NCBI GenBank assembly: GCA_030411725.1
Contig: MU839831.1
Span: 1,488,001-1,552,000, forward strand
Reading direction: 5' to 3'
From: Echria macrotheca
Lineage: Eukaryota > Ascomycota > Sordariomycetes > Sordariales > Schizotheciaceae
DNA: 64,000 nt
Shown: positions 44,177 to 56,580 of the stretch, piece after piece
Numbering within the stretch: position 1 is the stretch's first letter
Layout of the letters: every line of letters starts with the position of its first letter
Program-made: the position numbers and the translations under genes
The notes under the pieces: model-generated
The model's input: only the letters and a program-made list of their open reading frames with translations
The model's database searches: none
What the model was told of the DNA's origin: nothing

Positions 44177-47100
44177 CGGCGGTCGGCACAGGACCAACTC
44201 AAATGAGCCTACGCTCGGGGCCTAATGGCAAGCAACGTGCTGTTATCCAGCGAATCGGCATTTTTTGATACCCCCCTGTACCACGCTTGGTCTGGTATTC
44301 CGGCGAGGACGTTGGTGGTAGATAGGTGGATTTGGAGACCAAACACTCAGTTATTTCTACTGTTACAGCGCATTGACAGCATAGCGTACAATGGAGCGGC
44401 AAACGCGGCGGGATGCTACCTCATCAAGTTCTATGGCTGCCTGCGTTTGATGTTCGATACTCTGGCCCGAAGATGTGGTGCGGAGCCTAGAGAGCCGTCC
44501 ATCCGTCTGCCTTGTGCCTTCGTCAGAGTGCAGACGTCTTGCGCGTTGTTTTGATGTCGTGGCTTCTGTTCCATTTATTTCGAAGCGGGCCTTGACAGGA
44601 TCCATTCGCGAGATAAATCCCAGTGCCATGCCGTTTGGTGATGCCAACACTCACGGTTAGGCAGATTCCCAAGGCTCACTATCTCCCGGGCACCGCAGCC
44701 GAAATTCGAATATAATTGACCATGCCTAGAATACGCCATGCAAACTTATTCACAGGGTTTCGGCAAGGCATATGGCACGCAAAAGCACCTTTGGTGTTGT
44801 TGCATTGGGCGAGGGTCATCTTAGGTATGGAGAGAGGAGAGCACGCGGGTATTGGGCTCGCTGCTTACACATGTGCTATGCACGACATTTATTCGGGCAT
44901 CGAAATTTTTGATCTTTTTTGCCGGGTCAGATTTGCGGTTCCTGAATGAATGCGAAGCGGGCGGGCAGTTGGCGATTAGGAGCCGGTTGGAATTGCTCCG
45001 GTTGTTGGCCCATCGCTGAGCCACCTGCCACTTGCTCCTTCCCCAGATTTCTGCATTCCCACCTGCCGCCCGTTGACGTGGACCTGCAAGACTGGCACCA
45101 CAGGCACAGGAGCAAACGACGGTCCAAGTGGTGGTGTGGTCCTGGCGTTGTGCGAGTCACGACGTGCATTCTGTGCGACTCGTCGCGACTCGTTGCAACT
45201 CGATCATGGCCCTCGATCCATCCATCCTCAAATGCACCATCCTTGCGTGCCGGACGCAGCGAGACCTGGCCGCGCCGTGCCGCACTGGTCCGTCGTTGAC
45301 CTTTGTCTCGAAACTGACAAGTCGCTTTTCCTCGCTGTGGGGGAGCGGCACTGCTCCGTTGCTCTGTGCACGTCGAATCCTTCGGTCTCGATCCCCGTCC
45401 GCCCTCGGCTACCCCCAGCAGCCGCCAAGCGCGCAGAGGTCGCACAAAGTCAAAGTTGTCGTCTCCTCCACGCTGAATGCTTGACCTGTCACCATGACTG
45501 CTGCTGGACTGGGTATCCGAGCGAGAGCACGTTTCGACGAGCTGTCTTCCCACTCGGGACCACCCACATCACGGCATGGATCGAGGCACCACCAGCCAAC
45601 CGTCCGGGCTCGAAATGCCTTATCTCATCACGCGGCGAGAGACTGCCTTGCTTCTCGCAAAAGAGCCAGTCCGCGTTTGAGCCGGTTGGTCGGATGGGGT
45701 GCTGCCCTTTGACTGCATGCCACGTCCTTGCTCGGGCGCCGCCGGACTGCAGATGATATCAGTAAGTTAACTTATTCCACGCCATAGTTACACAGTAGAC
45801 TCACCGCCAGGTAACAAAATCAAGAACGGCCAGGGGAGCCAGGCGCCGCCGCCGCGGAGGATCAGACCAAGGTCGCACAAGCCGGTCCGGCTGGAGACGC
45901 GAGACCAGGGACCTCAACGGTCAGAAGCCGAGCAAAGGCAGATGATCAAACTCTGGGAAACCGAAGCGAAAGGTGAGGCACAATCCACTTGTTAATAAGA
46001 CTCTTTCACACCTCAGCGGCGTCAGACGGATGTCCCCAATCTACGAGATTGAAAAGTCTTGCTGGTTGTTGTCCTCAGGCGTCCCTTGCCATCACGTCAG
46101 ATGAATCTCGCCTGTCGGCAATTCCTCCACTCTCCTCACATCATCATCCCTATCAATGGCCCGAGGTCTGTGCCATAAAATAAGCGCCGCGGTAAGCCTC
46201 TTGATCGAACTCTAATCGGGGGCCAAGGACCAGGGCGAAGGGGCGCACACCCTCACGAACAGAGAGGCGTAAAATGCCACGGATCGCGCAGGCTTCCTCT
46301 GTGGGATGTCATGTTGCCATGGCGCACCAGGGTTCCAGAAATCATGGCATCCTTCCACGTCTTTGGGTCCCTTGGCGCTGCATCGGATCTTAACGCGACC
46401 ATGTGCGCTTATTGCCGCCAGCGTCAGACCCGCGACTATCGAGGTCGGCTAGCCCCCAACTTGTCCGGATATCTTGGTTCGCATCGGCCATGACAATCGC
46501 TTGCATGTCCCGAGTCTGTCTGGATCTCGACTGGTGGGTGTTTGAACTGTGGGTGGCTGGACTGGTCCCCCGACGGGATTCGAGCAGCCGAGAGAGCTTT
46601 GCCTCACTCGTACATATTGGCTCCGTACGCGTAAAGCGAGGTGCAAGCAGCGCAAAGAAATGAGAAATTCGACGCATTGACGGCTCCTGGCCCGACAATT
46701 ATGGGCACTGACGAAGTTGACAGACGCAGTGCCAATCCAGCGAGGTCGCAATCCGGACGAGCATTGCATCCTACCTACCTGGGCAACTGGGTAGGCGTCC
46801 CGGTCGGGACCCTTTGTAGCCCCTGTGACTTCAAAAGCCCATCTGCTTGCCCGAACGGTACAAGCGCGGGACTTTGGTGGTCCTGTCTTACCCAAGAACC
46901 TAATAAGCCTGCGGACGGCGGCAGTGGCTCAGAGTCGGACCCTCGCGGTTGGCGCGCACACACCCCCCCTGGACAGCAACCAACTCCCACAGGCATACAT
47001 GATCCCGCTCGCGGCCACATCACAGATGGGTGCCGCAAATCATTCCTTCCGGGAGAGGACCCCCTCCCGACCACACGGTGACCCAGAACGGCTGTTGCGA

Positions 47101-47635
47101 CCGAAGCCAAAACACAAAAAAAACAAAGCCACAAGCTGGTCCATGGGGCTTGGGAGCTCCCAAATTCGGCTCCACACTGTTTCCACCCGACCATGATTGC
47201 ATATTATTACAGTCAGCGGCGCGGAGCTTCCCGGAGAGTGGAAGGTTCCCTGTCTACCTAACCCTGATTGATTGCTAAATTCAAGCTGGTTGGGTGTTGA
47301 TTAACAAGACAGACGTCCGCTGGAATTTCTGCCCCCCCTTTTCTGGTCGCTCCGCTCCCTGCTCTGCCCATCTTACCCACTGTCATTTTCTCCTCGGCCC
47401 CGCTTGATGAAGTCTGCCCCAACCCAGAATCGGAGATGGTTTTGTGGCGCAGCTTGGCTGGCTAGACCGCGGGTATAAGGCTCTCGGCCTCTCTTTCCAC
47501 CGGGCTCCGCCTGCTTGATCCGCCCCCCCGTCCTCCGTATGCGGCTCCTTAAGCCTGGCGAACGGGGTCGACACAACAAGAGAAAACCAGGGCTACCGCG
47601 CCCACACCGCAGCTGGAGAGCGAAGAGAGAGAGAT
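44177..47635. other. 3.5 kb gene-poor region
   Basis: The largest gap in the window. Frames here are short and compositionally driven. One set of phase-compatible segments at 45494-46183 could be a small spliced gene (see findings). Otherwise it may be promoter, long 5' UTR or unannotated ncRNA of the Clr5 gene at 47636. Confidence 0.4.
45494..46183 (+). other. Possible small three-exon gene, weak support
   Basis: Candidate exons are 45494 to about 45703, about 45818-45971 and 46017-46183. The last two are joined by a plausible GTGAGG...CCTCAG intron that keeps frame. The middle segment reads RIRPRSHKPVRLETRDQG and RSEAEQRQMIKLWETEAK, then AASDGCPQSTRLKSLAG. The first junction needs a weak GTGCTG donor. 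The better GTAAGT donor near 45764 leads to a stop. No homologue was recognised. Confidence 0.15.
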
Positions 47636-49482
47636 ATGGCCGGCTCCGATACTTCTCAACAGGGTCCCCCGGGCTGCTGGGTCGGTGGAGATGAATGGGA
47701 AACGCACCGGCCCGCAATACAAGACCTCTATCTCAACCAGAACTTGCCGCTGAAGGAGGTTATGGGTATCATGGAGGAAAGATATGGATTCCGGGCAACG
47801 TACGTGTTGCTTATTCGGGGTGAGAAAGTAATAACACGGCACTGCTAACCACGCGCAGGCAGAGGATGTACAAAACACGAATCAAGTCGTGGGGTCTCGA
47901 CAAGAACTTCAAGGAGTCTGAGGTGGTGGAACTCTTTCGGCTCAGGAGAGAGAGAGACCGGTTAGGGAAGCCGACGGAGTACATGATTCGAGGCCGAGTG
48001 GTGGATTGGGAGCGGGTTAACAGTTACGTCAAACGAAAAGGGCTCGACATCGCGGGTCAGCTCGACGCCTCATCTTCAGGGTATTCTCCCTCGGCGAGGG
48101 AGATTTCATGCCGAACGCCCTCTCCCCGCTCGGGCGAGCGGTTCACCTCACCTGCTTCGTCAACCGTGTCGTCCTTCTCGTCCTCGTCGGCCACCACGGC
48201 TATTTCCAACCCCCAACAAGACGCACGAAACGCCGGCCTCCTTTCCACCTCTCCATATCTGATGAGTACCTCGTCCTCATCACCCCGCCGGGTGCCGAGC
48301 CTCAGTCACTCGCCGTCATTAATGCAGCAAACATCCTTGGCACTGACACCCGACCGCGTCCGCAGCTTTCAAGCCTTCCTCGATCGTGTATGCGAGACTG
48401 TCATGTTTGAGGATGGAGACCGCATCTGGGGTACGACCGAGTACTGGCGACGCAGGACGGTGTCGGAGGAGTGGATCACAACCGTGCGTGTCAAGCTGGC
48501 TCTATATCGAGACTATTTCTTGGCAGCAGCCGACCTCGATGGCTCATTACCGTCGTTGTCGTCGTCGGCGGAGGTGATACGGACGTTCCGGATGTATAAC
48601 CGGGCATTCGCCATGCTGGAGCCTTTTAGTACCGGAATTATGGGGACTAGGATGTTTTACCTCGTCAACTTCTTTGGGGCCTTTGCGCCGACGGCGGCTA
48701 CTATGGATTCATTACACCCGCCATCGCCCATGCCTAGTACGATGACAACAGGGAGAGGTGGGGGCAGCTCTACACACAATCCTTTCGCCACCACGGTAGT
48801 TCAGCTGCTCGAGTCGGTCCTCTCGGCGTGGGCACTCCCACCACTCATCAGCAGCCCAGGAGGATTACTAGGCGGGAGACCACCACATATGTCCTCAGCA
48901 GGACTCGGGTTTGGGTTTGGTGGTGGGGGTGAAGAGATGGAAGGTGTTATCAGCAGCAGCAGCAGTAGTAGCGGGAGGATTGGGACAGGAGGAGCAGGGG
49001 CAGAGGGTGAATTCCGCCGATCAGCGCGCCGGTTCCTCGCCAGCGTGCTCGCCCAGATGGTTCGCGACATGGGCGTGGCCGCGTCGAGCGAGATGGTGCT
49101 CCTGCTCCACGAGGACGCCGACGGGTATCCTCTTTACTCTCCTCCTCCGCCGGTAACCACGCGACTGACACGTCCACCGCCGGGAACAGGGGCAAGAGAC
49201 ATGTCGACGGCCGAGGCGCTCGAAACGGCCGTCGCCCTGCTCGCACGACGGGACGATAGGAGGGCGGAGGAGTACCTCGTCGGGGTGGTCGAGGCCACGG
49301 TCTCGTCGACTGCCAAGGACGCCAAGGCTCTGGGCCGGTGCGCAAGGTATCACCTGTCGAGGATATGTAGGCGGCGCGGCGACGGGGCGCAGGCGAGGGA
49401 GCACCTGCGCCGCGCCGTGGAGGAGTCGGTGTTTTACGAGCCGTTTTTCGGGTGGGACGAGGCTGAATTTCTGTTTGTTTAG
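47636..49482 (+). CDS. Clr5-domain protein
   Basis: Two exons (47636-47799, 47859-49482) give 595 aa. Residues about 20-75 form the Clr5 domain (WETHRPAIQDLYLNQNLPLK, EVMGIMEERYGF, then QRMYKTRIKSWGLDKNF), split by the intron as is common in this family. The rest is Ser-rich and partly disordered, with an AGC-encoded serine run (about 48953-48972). The C-terminal region has TPR-like helices (EALETAVALLARRDDRRAEE, ARYHLSRICRRRGDGAQARE). Clr5 is named after a fission-yeast silencing factor. In filamentous fungi the domain is widespread, often in predicted regulators. Nuclear regulatory function is inferred only. Confidence 0.82.
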
Positions 49483-50459
49483 CGGAGAGCATGTGAGGTG
49501 CATGTTGCCATGTGGGAGTGAAGCATATATAGCGTACCTGCTTTGGGTTGGAGTTTGATGAATGGACTTGGGAGGCCGAGGGTGTATATATAGGAGTGGT
49601 GTATATGCATAGGTACATATGGGTGCAGATTAGAGCGAGTTTTGGTGGTTTTTGAATCAGGAATATCCACAACTGACGTTTTGTTGGTGTTGTGAGGTAG
49701 CAGAGGGTTTGTTTCTTTCGTGTAGGGGGTGGGTGCGCTGGGACTTGTTTTCTGGATACTGACGGAATTAGGACTGATGAAATTCAGTTTTGTTCCCGGT
49801 TGCAACTCAAACATGCTGTGACCCACGACATGCAGACGGCAATTCCATCCATCCCCGAGACAGGCAACGCAGCCCGCCGCGACGTATTATCCCCGGTGAT
49901 AGGTGATATCGAATCGGCGTGCACCAGATCGCCGATACATCTCGACAAAATAGTCGAAGAGTGATCATCAAATCATGCCCGAAGACCCACAGCACAGCAG
50001 CAGTGTGATGCGACCTGTCGTCTACGGCTGGTCTCACTTCTTCTCCCTTTCGAACTTGTAGCGAGCCGCGTTATCTTTGTCCGTGATTCCAAACAGGTCC
50101 TATTCCCAGCATGCTCTTCTCCAGATTGACCGCCAAACCCAACAGGTGGCGTCCAATCATCTGCGTATCGGTGCCTCCGAGATTTCCGGGTATACGCTCA
50201 CGGATGTGCTATACAGGTAACACAGGTATATAATGTGTGTGCCGTCTTGGGAATCAATAGGTGGTATGCTGACTACGCTCGCGATGCAAGCCAACTTGGG
50301 TCGTCTAAGGGTGGCAGATATGAAGATCTGCTCATCATTCAGCACCAGACTGCGTAAATTATAAGTTTCAACATTTCGAAGCCGAGTTTTCCTATGGCGC
50401 TTCGATAACGCTTTGCCAGCTGCTTTTAGTTGTGTTTTCAAGTTGCTTTTTTAGCTGCC
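49483..50459. other. Intergenic between Clr5 and NRPS-like genes
   Basis: Contains a short, protein-like but frame-broken segment on the minus strand at 50034-50160, listed separately. Otherwise nothing was recognised. Confidence 0.4.
50034..50160 (-). pseudogene. Possible remnant of a small coding sequence
   Basis: From the ATG at 50160 the frame reads MIGRHLLGLAVNLEKSMLGI. One base of frame change later it reads DLFGITDKDNAARYKFER then EKK and a stop at 50034-50036. The two halves look like one small amphipathic protein but are in different frames, and no GT-AG intron joins them. It could be a decayed gene, a misread base, the last exon of an unrecognised gene (AG acceptor at 50100-50101), or chance. 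Confidence 0.2.
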
Positions 50460-53400
50460 ATGGCCTCAGAACGTGCTCGCATCCTCGGCGAGGAGGCCGA
50501 TCTCATCCCGCACATGGTCGATCGCCTTGCGCGTGAAATCCCCGACGCGGCCTTTTGCATGCTGCCGGTTACCGACGAGTCTCAGCAAACAAGCTACACC
50601 ACCGTTACGTACAAACACCTTGCCAACATCGTCGATGCCCTGTCCTGGTGGATCGTGCGTCACTTGGGGCATGGCACGACCGGTCAGCATGGAGACAATA
50701 TGGATGTCTTGACCTACGTCGGTCCCAATGATGTTCGGTACCCAGCCCTGATACTAGCATGTATCAAGACGGGGTACACGGTAAGCTTCTCTACTAGAAT
50801 CACCGTCGTGATTGGTACCAAGACTAATTCATGTCCAGCTTTTCACCATCTCTCCGCGAAACAGTCAAGCAGCACATCGGGCTCTTTTCGAGTCCGGCAA
50901 CTGCAAGCACCTGCTGACGTCGGACCCCATGCCGCCGGCTGCGAATTCCATCATTGAAGCCGTCCATCCGAGCGTGTGGACAATCCCAGGGATGCAGGAG
51001 CTGATGGAACAACAACCGACACAACCAACACCCTTCCCGTTCAACAAGACGTATACAAGTTCGCGACATGAGCCCCCTTTTATCATCCATACCTCTGGAT
51101 CAACCGGGCTTCCCAAGCCTCTAGTATGGACTCACGAGACGCTCGCACGACAGATCAAGTTATCAACCGCACGGCCCCCGAAGGGAGTTCAGTCCATTGA
51201 CCAACTTTACTACGACGCCCGGGCAATATCCTCGTTCCCCGCGTTTCATGTAGGTCGCTTGCCCGCCCGAATATCTCTCTCTCACATGGAAAAGGAAAAA
51301 AAAGTCAAAATGCTAACGCGGTGATGTGAGTGACACAGGGAGCCGGGATCTGCCAATACCTCCTCAGCGCCGTCGCCCTGGGCAGCACCGTCGTCATCCC
51401 AGCATCCCAGGGAATCACGACGGCGCAAGACGTGGCTGCCGCCTTGAGGGAAGTGCCCTGTGACGTCGGGGTCCTAGTGCCGTCCATCGTGGCCGAGCTC
51501 GCCCAGAACGAGCAGCTCCTCGATTTCTTCGCCGAGCGGCTCAAGGCCATTTTCTATCTCGGCGGGGATATCCCGACGGCTGTCGGGGACCGTGTGGCCT
51601 CAAAGATCCGTCTGCACTCTCAGTGGGGTGCCTCCGAGGTCGGGATACCGCAGCAGATCGTTCCGCCTGAGCTTGACGGGGGGTCGGGCTGCTGGCGGTA
51701 TATTCGGCTTCATCCGGTGGCGGGTGCCGCGTTCGAGGAGGTGTCGGATGGACTGTACGAGTTGACAATACAGAAGCAGGAGGATCCGACTGCACAACCG
51801 GCATTCACGATTCGCGGCCACGATGACCCGGGCCGGACCGAGTATCGCACCAAGGACCTGTTCGAGCGCCACCCGACGGTCCCGGACGCCTGGGCGTGGA
51901 AAGCCCGAGCCGACGACATCATCGTGTTCCTCAACGGGGAGAAAACCAACCCGATCTCGATGGAGCATCATGTTGTGACCCAGAACGCAGGCATTATTAG
52001 CGGTGCGCTGGTCATCGGCGCTCAGCGCTTCCAGGCAGCCCTGATCATCGACCCTGCGGCCCCGACGACCACCACAGCAGAGCAGGCCGCCCTGATCGAG
52101 AGTGTCTGGCCCAGCGTCGAAGAGGCCAACCGCGTCGCCCCGGCCCATGCCCGGGTGGAGAAATCGATGATCCTCGTGGCCGACCCGAAGCGGCCCTTGA
52201 TCAGGGCCGCCAAGGGCACCATCATGCGAGCTGCCAGTGCTGCTCAGTATGCGGCCGAGATTGACAAGTTGTATTCCGATGCAGAGCTGGGGGTGCTAGA
52301 GGAAGATGAAGGTTTCGTCCCTGTCGGCACTACGGATGTGATGGCCGTGAAATCCTTGATCAAGGACAGGGTCGTGTCTATCGTCGGGGAGCAAAAAGGG
52401 GGGAGTCTCGATGAGTCGACGAGTTTCTTTGATCTCGGTATGGATTCGCTGCAGGCATTGCAGCTAGTTCGCGCCCTCCGTCGCGGCCTGTATCTCCCGG
52501 GGCTCGCCTTGTCGACCATTTATGGGAACCCTACCATCTCGAAGCTCACGAACGCTGTCACGACAGTTACCGACGTCCCCGAAGATCGTCTGGAGGCCGT
52601 GCTCGCAAGCTACACCAATCTGGTTGAACAGATTCCTGTCCCAGCCGAAACACCGTCTGCCACTTTGCCATTTGATGTCCTCCTCACCGGGACGACGGGA
52701 AGCCTCGGCGCAGCGCTACTTTCCTCTCTCCTCTCCGTTCCGGAAACCCAGATCGGCTATATATACTGTCTAAACCGACGTCCGGACGGCGGAAAAGCCG
52801 CAACCATGGCCAGATTATCCAGTCATCCCAACCTGGACCGAGTGAGCTTCCTGCATGCCGACCTATCAACCTCGGCACTGCCCGACCTCGCCAGGGCCCT
52901 CGCCGCGCGTCCGAACCCGCTACTAGTAATACACAACGCATGGCCCGTCAACTTCCATCTGCCCCTCTCCGCCTTCCGTCCTGCACTTTCCGGGGTGGTT
53001 AACCTCCTCAGTCTGTGTGCGCGGATAGAAAAGTCCACTTGCGTCTGTTTCGTCTCGTCAGTCGGGGTCACGCTGGGTCTCGAGCGGGGACCAGCCCCTG
53101 AACGCACTCTTACTCTTGACGAGTTCAGCGGTGGTGGGCAACAACAACAATCCGGTCCCGGCCAAGGGGAGAGTATGACGGGCTACTCGCAGAGCAAGTA
53201 CATAGCCGAGAGACTGTGCGAGGCGGCGGCCCGGCGCTTCGGTCGAGTGGTGGATGTGCGCGTGCTCAGGGTCGGCCAGGTAGCCGGACCCGCCGAGCGT
53301 GAGCGCGTCCTCAGCACGTGGAATGCATCCGAGTGGTTGCCCAGCCTGGTGGTCAGCTCGGTTTCCGTGTTGGGGTGCGTCCCGGACGACCTCGGGCGGT

Positions 53401-53861
53401 TCGGCAAGGTGGATTGGATTCCGGTGGACTATCTGGGCGATGTCCTCGTTGAGCTGTCCCTCGCTAGATACAGAACGCAGGGAGAGCGGAGCGTGAGCGT
53501 CTTCAACGTGAGAAACCCGCAGACGGCGGACTGGAGGTCCCTGGTAGAGGCGATTGTGGCGGCGGCTGCGGGCGAGAGGGGAAAGAAGGATGTGAAACTG
53601 GTGTCGTCGGCGGAATGGCTGGCCCGGCTCGAGGAGAGCATCGACGAACCCGGACAGAACCCCGCGGCTAAGCTCGTCGAGTTCTATCGGCATGGCCTGT
53701 GGGGACCGTCTGACGCGACGAGGGGTGGTGAGCTGATGGCCGTGGACGAGGCCGTTGCTGCGAGTCCCAAGCTGCGCACCATGCCGCCCGTTCGACCCGA
53801 GTGGATGCGCAGATGGGTGGAGGAGTGGATTGCAGAGAAGGAAGAGGGGGCAGGGCATTAG
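50460..53861 (+). CDS. NRPS-like adenylate-forming reductase (A-T-R)
   Basis: Three exons (50460-50780, 50839-51249, 51339-53861), all phase 0, give 1084 aa. The A domain (1 to about 560) has A3 IIHTSGSTGLPKPLVW, A5-like HSQWGASEVG, A7-like EYRTKDLF, and A8 ARADDIIVFLNGEKTNP with the lysine region. The carrier domain has SFFDLGMDSLQALQLV with Ser614 as the phosphopantetheine site. The thioester reductase domain (from about 690) has the NADPH loop VLLTGTTGSLGAALL and YSQSKYIAE carrying catalytic Tyr/Lys. There is no condensation domain. Such enzymes activate a carboxylic acid and release it reductively, usually as an aldehyde. The substrate code cannot be read reliably by eye. P450 genes follow downstream. 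Confidence 0.93.
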
Positions 53862-56580
53862 TGAACAAACAACGGACATGCTTACGCCGTCACCCTGTGC
53901 TTCAATCCGAGTTGTTTGCTTCGTGACACCTGGGAAGTTCAAGCATGACATCAACTGTACAAGGCGGGCTCTATGTTTGCCATATCATCACCACAGAGAC
54001 ATTGATTGTATTGCAATTTCTAAAGTGTGATAGTTTCCAAATGCGATCGCTACTATGTACTTACTGTCGTGCATAAGCGGGTACTAGGCTTAGCAAGGGA
54101 AGGATGTCCATTTTCTTGCACACCACACTCACCAACAGAAAGGTTAGTGAAAAAAAAGGATGTACTACGTAAGATAGGGGCAGCCTTGGCGAGCTCTCGT
54201 TTGTAACAAGTCGCTATAAACTCTACGCTCTCTTCATAGGGCTGGAGACCACCAAGTGGGCAAATGATGGGCCCCGAAATATCTGTTTTGCACCATCCCT
54301 ACTTTACCCGTTAGTATGATTAGTATGACGGCGAGACGGGAATTTCTGGGTCTATTTTCACAATGATCTCAACTGCTTATTCAAGCGATATCACGATAGG
54401 TAGGCGTTGAGACTTCACTTACCACCCCCACTTGTCCCTTGGAACCACCGAAGGCCAGGAGAATACGCCCATGCATCATGCATCAGACCCGAGTACAACA
54501 TACGCTTAGCAGGGTCCAACACCAAACTGCATCCAATATTGGGTTGGGATCTGCCAAGCTGCACCGTGCCGCCGATGGCACGATAGAAAAAGAAAACCCC
54601 CCGACCTTCTGTCCCAAAGGGAGCTACTCGCGCATGCGAATGCCGAAAACGTCGATGCGAGGTGTCAGCAAAGTCGACAAACAGACATCGACAGCAGACG
54701 GGACGCATCGGCTGACTTTTTGGCTCAGAATTGTGAAGGTTGTCCTGCATTTGGTTATGCTCGCATGCATACCTAGTGGCAACCACTACAGTAAGCGGTT
54801 CAGCCCCGTCTCTGTAGCTGTCTTACATGTATCCAGGACACAAACTTCCAACTAGGTGCGTGTAGAGAATTGCCTATTTCCGCGGGAACTCTCTCGGTGC
54901 TGCACGGAAGAGAAATCAGACTGGGCACGGAAGCACTCGTCCGCCGAAATCGGTCTCTGAATCCTATTGGGAGGACCGGGGAGATATAGAGATCTAGAGT
55001 AAGCTCAACGAAAATTTATTATTACCCTTTTTATTATTCTCTTCGGCTGTCGGTCCCAGCAAAGAGACAAGATGCAGGTATCAAACTTGTGGCAACACGT
55101 CGTATCGTATCACATGCTGATGAGGTGCAACGTGTGTGTCTTCGTACGCCAAATCTCACAACAGTGAACTTTATCTTGAGAACCGCTTGGGCGGAAAGAC
55201 CCAAAAGGGGAAATGATGGGTTCTAAAGCGGTCCACAACCCTTCGCCGTGGATTCCAGAAGCGTACCTATACCACGGCTCTTAAAACCACGGTACTTACT
55301 CATCCGCCTGCCTTCGTGACCTCCAGGGTTCTCACCCGGCTTACAAGTCTTGGACTCTGTAGGATTGTCGGTGGTCTGGATTTCAAGTGGAGAGCTCCAC
55401 AAAGAGACCGCAGATGCCACCGTGGACGGTTACATGGAGCGGAGACGGGGAAAAAAGGTGAAAGGGGGGGAGAAGTTTGTGGAACCGGCCATGGTCAAAG
55501 GCTATCCGATACCTACCGTACCCTTGCAGGACAGTACAGGCAGCAACAAAACTGCACTGCAGAAAGAAGGCAAAGTTTTGCCAGATGTACGTAGGGTAGT
55601 ATCGTGGCTTGGCGTTGTGTAACTACCTACTATCATGGACCCTGAATTAGTTAAGGGTGCAATGCTCGGCGGAAAAGTCAGTAATTCACAGAATCAAAAC
55701 CCACCGACACCAGGGAAAATACCACCATCACCGAGACGAATCGGGCATTATTGTATCATTCCTACTACCTGCATACGTTTCTCCCGGCGCCTGATCAGAT
55801 CATCATACATGCAGGGCAAGTGCTTAGGCATACTCTGACTTCCCCATAGTTTCTCGAGGGTGGATACGCAAACGCGAAGCCGTAGCAAGAACGGTACAGC
55901 GGCTCCTCGGTGGTAAGTCGGTTTGATAGCCTCGCCATATTTCTAATCACAACGGGATCCAATTGGCTAGCTTCCTTGGCTAGGAAAAGTGTAGTCGGCA
56001 ACATCTCCAAGGTGATAGCAGCAGTTTTACATGATCCCCGTCTTTCAAGCCCGGTGACGACCAGGTTCTCGGGCTGGCATGAGTATCATTACATGAATGC
56101 GGAAACACAGTCTTGGCAGATACGAGGGACGTAATATAACCCGTGATACACGTGTACGGGTACCTTATGTTATCCCTTGGCAATACGGTTCGGCCCGGAT
56201 CCGCTTGAGTTGGACGTCTTGGAGCTCCGCCCTGGCGCCTTGGCTCTGCTACCAAGCTGTTGTCATCGGGCACACACACCGCCAGGACCCCCAAAGTCCC
56301 GCTCGGTTATCTTTATCCCATGTCGAGGAAACGTAAAGACGCTGCAACATGTAGTCAGCCCCATCGGGTGGAAGGGGGTCACCACCATGCCTCGTGTAGT
56401 AGTAGTTGCGTGGGACTTAGGAATGGCTACCTTGTCAACGAGGGGGTAGCGGCAGGCGGCTACACGCCACGTATCTCAGGTAACCCATATAACAGCAGTG
56501 TTCCCCTAGACTCCTTTTCCCTCTAGATTCCCCGAGGTTGGTCCCGAGTCGAGCATCAAACCACTACCTACCTAGCAGTC
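53862..56580. other. 2.7 kb intergenic, no gene recognised
   Basis: More AT-rich than flanking genes, with only short frames and no splice-linked coding segments. It could contain a decayed gene or element, but nothing specific can be supported. Confidence 0.4.

Noticed and set aside
46641..47196. Overlapping frames of 120-146 codons on both strands before the Clr5 gene
   Set aside because: No protein-like composition or conserved motifs; both strands equally open.
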